In this document: positions 19,987-24,651 of the stretch, piece after piece
How positions within the stretch are numbered: the stretch's first letter is position 1
Layout of the letters: each line of letters opens with the position of its first letter
Source of the DNA: Candidatus Latescibacterota bacterium
GTDB taxonomy: Bacteria; Latescibacterota; UBA2968; UBA8231
Assembly: GCA_022827165.1 (NCBI GenBank)
Contig: JAJDTN010000372.1
Location: 1 to 24,651 of the forward strand
DNA length: 24,651 nt
Direction of reading: 5' to 3'
Position numbers and translations under genes: made by a program
The notes under the pieces: generated by a model
Database searches by the model: none
Seen by the model: only the letters and a program-made list of their open reading frames with translations
What the model was told of the DNA's origin: nothing

Positions 19987-21042
19987 TCAGCTGTCCCGCT
20001 CGACCACCAGACGCACCGTGGTCTCCAGGATCGTGCGCTCCGCGGAGGGCTCGAGAACCTCCAGGCACGCCTGGGCGCGGTCGGCGCACTCCCGCGCCGC
20101 GGCGCTGGCCGCGGCCACCCCGCCGCGCCGTTCGACGAAGTCGGAGACGCGGTTCCAGTCCTCCTCCCGGGGCTCCGGAGCCGACAACACGCGGACGATC
20201 TCGGACCGTTCTGCCTCGGGAGCCGCCGCCAGCGACTTGATCAGGGGCAGGGTGATCTTGCGCTCCCGCAGGTCGCGGCCGACCGGCTTGCCCAAGGTCG
20301 ACTCGTCACCGGTGAAGTCGAGGATGTCGTCGGCGATCTGGAAGGCCAGCCCCAGGGATTCGCCGTACTTCGTCAGGCTCTCGACCACCTCCGGTGGAGC
20401 CCCGGCCAGCACGGGTCCGATGCGGCAGGCGGCCGATATCAGCGAAGCGGTCTTGTCGCTCACCATGGCGAAATAGGAGGCCTCGCTCGTGTCGGCCTGC
20501 AGCCCGATCTGGAACTCGAAGATCTCGCCCTTGCTCAGCCGCTCGGTGGCCCCGGAGACCGCCGCCATGACCTGGAGATCGCCCAGGCTGACCAGCAGGC
20601 AGAGGGCCCGGGCGAGGAGGAAGTCGCCCATGAGCACGGCGACATGGTCGTTCCACTTGCTGTTGACCGTCGCCTGGCCCCGCCGCATGCCGGCCCCGTC
20701 CACGACATCGTCGTGGATCACCGTGGCGGCGTGGATCATCTCCACCCCGACGCCGGCGTCGATGACACGGTCGTCCCAGCGCCCCGTGGCGCGGGTGCAC
20801 AGCACGGTGAGAGCGGGGCGCAGACGCTTCCCCTTGAGAGCGGCCATGTAACGGGCCACCTCGTGGACCATGTCGACATCGGCCTGGAGCATCTCGTCCA
20901 GGCGCCGCTCGAAGTGGTCGATCTCCTTCTGTATGGGCCCGAGCATCTGGCCCAGCGAACCAGAGGAGGTCATCGGGGGGGCGTCGCGCTCACGCGGCGG
21001 CGTTGGTCGGCGGGAGGAGGGGAGGCAATCGGTGAGATTCAC
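19987..21042 (-). CDS. Long-chain trans-polyprenyl diphosphate synthase
   Basis: This 351-residue all-alpha enzyme condenses isopentenyl diphosphate onto an allylic primer to make a polyprenyl diphosphate, most likely the side chain of a respiratory quinone. The first Asp-rich motif is DDVVD (111-115) with GMRRGQ after it, and the second is DDILD (238-242). KGKRLRPAL (70-78) and GEIFEFQ (172-178) are further family blocks. Small Ala106 at position -5 before the first motif fits a long-chain product (IspB/HepT-like) rather than farnesyl or geranylgeranyl. Start taken as GTG at 21042 because AAAGG lies about four bases ahead and a promoter ends just upstream; the first ~25 residues are not conserved, so ATG at 20973 is an alternative with a poor ribosome site. 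It leads the minus-strand cluster. Confidence 0.93.
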   Translation of the reverse strand: MNLTDCLPSSRRPTPPRERDAPPMTSSGSLGQMLGPIQKEIDHFERRLDEMLQADVDMVHEVARYMAALKGKRLRPALTVLCTRATGRWDDRVIDAGVGVEMIHAATVIHDDVVDGAGMRRGQATVNSKWNDHVAVLMGDFLLARALCLLVSLGDLQVMAAVSGATERLSKGEIFEFQIGLQADTSEASYFAMVSDKTASLISAACRIGPVLAGAPPEVVESLTKYGESLGLAFQIADDILDFTGDESTLGKPVGRDLRERKITLPLIKSLAAAPEAERSEIVRVLSAPEPREEDWNRVSDFVERRGGVAAASAAARECADRAQACLEVLEPSAERTILETTVRLVVERDS

Positions 21043-21063
21043 GTAACCTTTGGGAAAACATGT

Positions 21064-21092
21064 AGTTTAACGAAGCATGGATGCACTGTCAA
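21064..21092 (-). promoter_or_regulatory. Sigma-70-type promoter ahead of the polyprenyl synthase gene
   Basis: On the minus strand TTGACA (21087-21092) is a perfect -35 box and TAAACT (21064-21069) a 4-of-6 -10 box, spaced by exactly 17 bases. The segment is much richer in A/T than its surroundings. Transcription would begin near 21057, giving a leader of about 15 bases before the GTG at 21042. It is the best promoter in the window and the only clear one for the ten-gene cluster. Confidence 0.75.
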
Positions 21093-21096
21093 CGAA

Positions 21097-21106
21097 CCTC
21101 CGGAGG
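21097..21106. repeat. Palindrome CCTCCGGAGG just upstream of the -35 box
   Basis: A perfect 10-base palindrome lies four bases upstream of the TTGACA box and 28 bases downstream of the glcE stop. It could be an operator of the promoter or part of a weak end-of-transcript hairpin for glcDE; there is no T-run. Confidence 0.3.
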
Positions 21107-21134
21107 GCCGAGGACGGTCGCCCGGCGCCGGTTT

Positions 21135-22295
21135 CTAGCGGCCGGAATACATCCGTCCGGGGTTGAACAGGCCCCGCGGATCGAGAGCGCTCTTGAGGAT
21201 TCCGTTCATGCGGGCGAGACCCGGGCTCAGGGGGGTAAAGGCCCGTGGGTTGGCGTCGCCGGGACCGGTGGCCAGACGGGAACCGGCGCCCTCCAGCCGG
21301 GCCACGGCCTCGTGCACGCCGGCGGCGTCGGCATCGGCCGGCAAGACCGCCCACAACAGCCCTCCGCCCCAGTCGAGACCGCTGCGCCGCAGACCGAAGG
21401 CGGCCATCGCCGAGACCGCTGCCGGAGCCTTCGAGGGCGGCACCGCGATGCGCCACAGGGCCTCTCCGGGAGCCGCCCGGTAGGGCTCCGCTTCCCGCAG
21501 ACCCGACCACAGCCGCGCCGATTCGTCGGCGGCCAGGACCTCCACCGCCCCGGGCGCCTCGGGGGCCAGCTGCTCGATCTGCCGCGCCACCCCCCGCTCC
21601 GAGCCCTCGACGCGGGCGAGCAAGCGGCCCTCGGCGTCGACGGCGAGGCCGCTGATCTCCTCGGGTCGGCGCGACCACTCGAGCAGGCACGCGGCGGCGG
21701 CGGGCGGTGCCAGCCCCCCCACTCGCAGCGAGCGCTCCGCTGCCGGCCGCGGCCAGAGCTTGAGGCACACCTCGGTGAGCACCCCCAAGGTTCCGAAGGC
21801 GCCCACCATGGCCCGCCACAGGTCGTAGCCGGTCACGTTCTTCACCACCCGGCCACCGGCCCTCAGCCGCCGGCCGCGGCCGTCCACGAGCTCCACGCCG
21901 AGGACGAAGTCCCGCACCGATCCCGCCCGGAACCGGCGCGGGCCCGCCCAGCCGCAGCTCAGCGTGCCGCCCACGGTGGCCGCCTCCCCCCAGTGCGGCG
22001 GCTCGAAGGCCAGCTGCTGGCCCCGCCCGGCGAGCAACTCCTCCACCTCCCGCAGCCGGGTGCCCGGCCGCACCACCAGGATCAGCTCCTCCGGCTCGTA
22101 GGTGACCACACCCGTCAACCGCGACAGGTCGACCCGTGCGGCCTCTTCGGACAGGGCCCGGCCGAGGCCGGCCTTCGTGCCTCCGGCGCCCAGCTCGAGA
22201 CGGCGGCCGGAGTCGGCCGCGTCGCGTACCAGTTCCTCCACCTCGGAGACGTCGGAGGGTGTCAGGACCTGCTCGGGAGATGGGGCGGAAGCCAC
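21135..22295 (-). CDS. glcE: Glycolate oxidase FAD-binding subunit GlcE-like
   Basis: This 386-residue protein is a shortened FAD_binding_4 oxidase subunit like GlcE, which works with GlcD and the iron-sulfur subunit GlcF to oxidise glycolate to glyoxylate. Recognisable blocks are LELGAGGTKAG (FAD pyrophosphate loop), VVRPGTRLREVEELL, ATVGGTLSCGWAGPRRFRAGSVRDFVLG and KNVTGYDLWRAMVGAFGTLGVLTEV. The C-terminus ends DPRGLFNPGRMY, as in the family. Start is GTG at 22295, the only start before the first conserved block, although no ribosome site is visible. The gene lies 30 bases behind glcD, and a small inverted repeat fills that gap. No glcF follows; the next gene downstream is the polyprenyl synthase with its own promoter. 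Confidence 0.9.
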   Translation of the reverse strand: MASAPSPEQVLTPSDVSEVEELVRDAADSGRRLELGAGGTKAGLGRALSEEAARVDLSRLTGVVTYEPEELILVVRPGTRLREVEELLAGRGQQLAFEPPHWGEAATVGGTLSCGWAGPRRFRAGSVRDFVLGVELVDGRGRRLRAGGRVVKNVTGYDLWRAMVGAFGTLGVLTEVCLKLWPRPAAERSLRVGGLAPPAAAACLLEWSRRPEEISGLAVDAEGRLLARVEGSERGVARQIEQLAPEAPGAVEVLAADESARLWSGLREAEPYRAAPGEALWRIAVPPSKAPAAVSAMAAFGLRRSGLDWGGGLLWAVLPADADAAGVHEAVARLEGAGSRLATGPGDANPRAFTPLSPGLARMNGILKSALDPRGLFNPGRMYSGR

Positions 22296-22310
22296 GGACT
22301 GGGAACCAGC

Positions 22311-22325
22311 GGGACCCGCGGTCCC
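22311..22325. repeat. Inverted repeat GGGACC-CGC-GGTCCC between glcD and glcE
   Basis: Six-base perfect arms around a three-base centre lie directly after the glcD stop codon (minus strand). In RNA this would be a compact hairpin upstream of the glcE start, which lacks a ribosome site. It could set the ratio of GlcD to GlcE, for example by mRNA end protection; this is inference. Confidence 0.4.
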
Positions 22326-23807
22326 TCAGAAGCGCTCGAGCTCGGGAAAAGGCAGCCGCCCCCCCGGCACGTGCATGCGGCCTTCGGCGCAAGTGCGCAG
22401 GCTGGGGTAGACCTTGCCCGGGTTGAGCACACCCGCCGGATCGAAGGCGGCCTTCAGCTCCTCCTGCAGGTCGAGGTCGTCGTCGGACAGCTGGCAGGGC
22501 ATGAGGTCGCGCTTCTCCACCCCGATGCCGTGCTCACCGGAGAGCACCCCGCCCACCTCGACGCACAGCTTCAGGATCTCGCCGCCGAGCTCCTCGGCCG
22601 GCTCCAGCTCGCCGGCGCTGCTGTCGTAGAGCACCAGCGGATGCAGGTTGCCGTCGCCGGCGTGGAAGACGTTGGCCACCCGCAGACCGTAGGCCTCCGA
22701 CAGGACGGCGATCCGCTCGAGCACTTCGGGCAGCCGGCCGCGGGGTATGGTGCCGTCCATGCAGTAGTAGTCGGGGCTGATGCGCCCCATGGCCGGGAAG
22801 GCGGCCTTGCGGCCGGCCCACAGCCGCTGCCGCTCCTCGGGCGAGTCGGCGCGGCGCACCTGGCTGGAGCCGGCGGCGCGCACGGTCCGCTCCACGGCGT
22901 CGATCTGCTCCTCCACCTCGGCGGCGGGGCCGTCCACCTCCACCAGCAGCAGGGACTCCACGCCGAGGGGGTAGCCGCACCCGAGGAACTCCTCCACCGC
23001 CTCGATCGACAGGCGGTCCATGATCTCCATGCCGGCGGGGACGAGGCCGGACCCGATGATGGCGGCCACGGCGGCGCCGGCGGCGGACACCGAGTCGAAG
23101 ACGGCCATCAGGGCCCGCGTCGACTCCGGCTTCGGCAGGATGCGCAGGGTCGCCCGCGTGATCACGCCGAGGAGCCCCTCGGAGCCGGTGAGCAGGGCGA
23201 GGACATCGTACCCGGAGCGCTCCATGGCGGCCGAGCCGACCTCGACGATCTCGCCGTCGGAGAGCACGACCTGCAGGCCGAGGAGGTTGTTCGTCGTCGT
23301 GCCGTACTTCAGGCAGTGCACGCCGCCGGCGTTCTCGGCGACGTTGCCGCCGATGGTGCAGGCGATCTGGCTCGACGGGTCGGGGGCGTAGTAGAAGCCG
23401 TGGGGCGCCACGGCGTGGGTGACGGAGAGATTGGGCACTCCCGGCTCGACGGTGACGGTGCGGTTCTCGACGTCGACGTGGAGGATGCGCTTCATCCTGG
23501 CCGTGCTCAGGACGACGCCGTCGCCGAGGGGCAGGGCGCCGCCCGAGAGACCGGTGCCGGCACCCCAGGGGACGACGGGGATGTCGAGCTCGGTGCAGGC
23601 GCGCAACAGGCCGGAGACCTGCTCGGGGGAGGTCGGCAGGGCCACCGCCAGCGGCGCCTGTCGATAGGCGGACAGGCCGTCGCACTCGTAGGCCACGAGG
23701 TCCTCGGGGCGGTGGATCAGCCCTCCCTCGTCGACGAGCCGCGCCAGACGCCGCACCAGCTCGGCGCGCCGGGCGAGACGTTGCGGCTGTGGCTCGGCCA
23801 GGTTCAT
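22326..23807 (-). CDS. glcD: Glycolate oxidase subunit GlcD-like FAD-linked oxidase
   Basis: This 493-residue flavoprotein belongs to the GlcD/D-lactate dehydrogenase (FAD_binding_4 plus FAD-oxidase_C) family; GlcD holds the catalytic FAD that oxidises glycolate or another D-2-hydroxyacid. The FAD domain shows VVPWGAGTGLSGGALP, VTVEPGVPNLSV, PDPSSQIACTIGGNVAENAGG and LLTGSEGLLGVITRATL. The C-terminal domain keeps VANVFHAGDGNLHP and VGGVLSGEHGIGVEKR, with His residues that bind metal and substrate in relatives, then a DPAGVLNPGKVYP tail. Start is ATG at 23807, which overlaps the stop of the upstream PLP-enzyme gene as ATGA; GGGAGAG lies about seven bases ahead. With glcE it forms two of the three subunits; substrate could also be D-lactate. 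Confidence 0.94.
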   Translation of the reverse strand: MNLAEPQPQRLARRAELVRRLARLVDEGGLIHRPEDLVAYECDGLSAYRQAPLAVALPTSPEQVSGLLRACTELDIPVVPWGAGTGLSGGALPLGDGVVLSTARMKRILHVDVENRTVTVEPGVPNLSVTHAVAPHGFYYAPDPSSQIACTIGGNVAENAGGVHCLKYGTTTNNLLGLQVVLSDGEIVEVGSAAMERSGYDVLALLTGSEGLLGVITRATLRILPKPESTRALMAVFDSVSAAGAAVAAIIGSGLVPAGMEIMDRLSIEAVEEFLGCGYPLGVESLLLVEVDGPAAEVEEQIDAVERTVRAAGSSQVRRADSPEERQRLWAGRKAAFPAMGRISPDYYCMDGTIPRGRLPEVLERIAVLSEAYGLRVANVFHAGDGNLHPLVLYDSSAGELEPAEELGGEILKLCVEVGGVLSGEHGIGVEKRDLMPCQLSDDDLDLQEELKAAFDPAGVLNPGKVYPSLRTCAEGRMHVPGGRLPFPELERF

Positions 23808-24651
23808 CCCGCGGCTCTCCCGTCCAGCTCGAGCCCCAGCTCGCCGGCGTAAGCGAAGAGGGCCGGCGTCCCTCCGGTGTGCACGAAGACGACGGTCTGA
23901 TCCGGCGTCCACCAGCCGGCTCGGACGTGGGCGATGAGGCCGGCCATGGTCTTGCCCGTGTAGCAGGGGTCGAGGACCAGACCCTCGGTGCGCGCCGTCA
24001 GCCGCAGGGCCTCGCGGCTGCCCTCGGTGACCACGCCGTACCCCGGGCCGACGAAGTCGGACCAGCTCTCGATGTCCCGCGCCGTGACCTCGACGTCGAG
24101 ATCGAGAATACGGCAGTGCTCGGCGGCGAGGCGGGCCATGCTCCGAGCAGCCTCGCCGTCATCGCGGGGGCTGGGGCTGATGCCGACGAAACGCAGGGAG
24201 AGGCCGAGGGCGCGCGCCGCCACCACCATCCCGGTGTGGGTGTGGGCCCCGGAGCAGACGTACACGGCGTCGGGCTGAAGGCCGCGCTCCTGCAGCTGGG
24301 CCCACAGCTCGAGGAAGCCGTCGACGTAGGCGATGCCCCGGTAGAGGCCGCCGTCGGAGCTGGTGTTGAAGGGCTTGTGCCCCTCGGACCGCAGCCGCGC
24401 CATGGTCGCCTCCAGGGCCGCCCCCTGCTCGGCCACCGGCGGCAGGTGGACCTCGGCGCCGAAGAGGTGGGACAGGAGCAGGTTGCCCTGGGGCTGGGAA
24501 TGGGCGTCGGCGCGGCCCACCTGCACCGCCTTCATGCCGAGCCGTGCCGCCACCGCCGCCGTCTGGCGCGATTGGTTCGACTGCGCCGCCGCGGCGTGCA
24601 CGAGGACGTCGCAGCCGGCCTCCACCGCCTGGGCGATGGAGTACTCGAACT
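23804..24651 (-). CDS. D-cysteine desulfhydrase/ACC deaminase-family PLP enzyme, N-terminus cut off by window edge
   Basis: The last 281 codons of a tryptophan-synthase-beta-like PLP enzyme are present. Family blocks are VLVHAAAAQSNQSRQTAAVAARLGM near the edge (the QSN loop that caps the substrate carboxylate), VYVCSGAHTHTGMVVAARALG (phosphate-binding region, with SGAHTHTG in place of the usual SGGTxAG), VLDPCYTGKTMAGLI and VFVHTGGTPALFAY. Members cleave D-cysteine to pyruvate, sulfide and ammonia, or open the ring of 1-aminocyclopropane-1-carboxylate; residues that separate the two cannot be judged safely. The PLP lysine lies beyond the window. The stop overlaps the glcD start by four bases, so the two are probably translated together. 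The AQSNQSRQ wording leans toward the ACC-deaminase-like branch. Confidence 0.85.
   Translation of the reverse strand, partial: FEYSIAQAVEAGCDVLVHAAAAQSNQSRQTAAVAARLGMKAVQVGRADAHSQPQGNLLLSHLFGAEVHLPPVAEQGAALEATMARLRSEGHKPFNTSSDGGLYRGIAYVDGFLELWAQLQERGLQPDAVYVCSGAHTHTGMVVAARALGLSLRFVGISPSPRDDGEAARSMARLAAEHCRILDLDVEVTARDIESWSDFVGPGYGVVTEGSREALRLTARTEGLVLDPCYTGKTMAGLIAHVRAGWWTPDQTVVFVHTGGTPALFAYAGELGLELDGRAAG

Noticed and set aside
21081..23852. Open frame of 923 codons on the plus strand opposite glcE and glcD
   Set aside because: Antisense shadow across two real genes and their gap; no recognisable domain.

Overview
No tRNA, rRNA, CRISPR array, insertion sequence, prophage or transposase is visible. 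The window is about 70% GC, gene-dense, and has no gene-free stretch longer than about 130 bases. Signal peptides, a probable outer-membrane beta-barrel protein and a Tat-exported enzyme point to a diderm (Gram-negative) bacterium. A single-chain SecDF, an IleS of the eukaryote-like type and the order yggS-yggT-ileS-dksA-lspA-rluD would fit several high-GC diderm lineages, such as Myxococcota, Gemmatimonadota or Eisenbacteria/Krumholzibacteriota-like candidate phyla. That placement is inference. Start codons are unusually mixed: 9 of the 20 visible starts are GTG or TTG.

Left part (1-2767). A truncated GT-C membrane glycosyltransferase and a 3-hydroxyacyl-CoA dehydrogenase lie on the minus strand. 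A Gfo/Idh/MocA oxidoreductase diverges from the dehydrogenase across a 129-base gap.

Plus-strand block (2836-8798). A secreted beta-barrel-like protein is followed by an MsrP-type molybdoenzyme (no MsrQ partner visible) and a small secreted protein of unknown function. Then comes a cytosolic two-component pair: a PAS histidine kinase and a REC-PAS-AAA+(sigma-54)-Fis response regulator. The block ends at a short convergent gap with a hairpin at 8808-8825.

Minus-strand housekeeping cluster (21092 down to 8833). A clear sigma-70-type promoter (TTGACA, 17 bases, TAAACT) stands 15 bases or so ahead of a trans-polyprenyl diphosphate synthase gene. Behind it, all on one strand, are apbE, a fused secDF, a divergent CPA2-like antiporter, yggS, yggT, ileS, dksA, lspA and rluD. 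Gaps are short, and two junctions (yggT/ileS and dksA/lspA) are 4-base GTGA overlaps. The cluster joins quinone side-chain synthesis, flavinylation, Sec export, PLP homeostasis, translation, stringent-response control and lipoprotein maturation.

Right part (21135-24651, minus strand). A truncated D-cysteine desulfhydrase/ACC-deaminase-like PLP enzyme overlaps glcD (ATGA) and is followed by glcE. These encode two of the three usual glycolate oxidase subunits; glcF is not in the window.

I did not find a convincing previously undescribed multi-gene system. The points most worth a second look are the antiporter-like protein without the usual acidic residue, the two-component pair with an enlarged receiver domain, the possible Tat-lipoprotein MsrP without MsrQ, and the acidic insert in SecDF.
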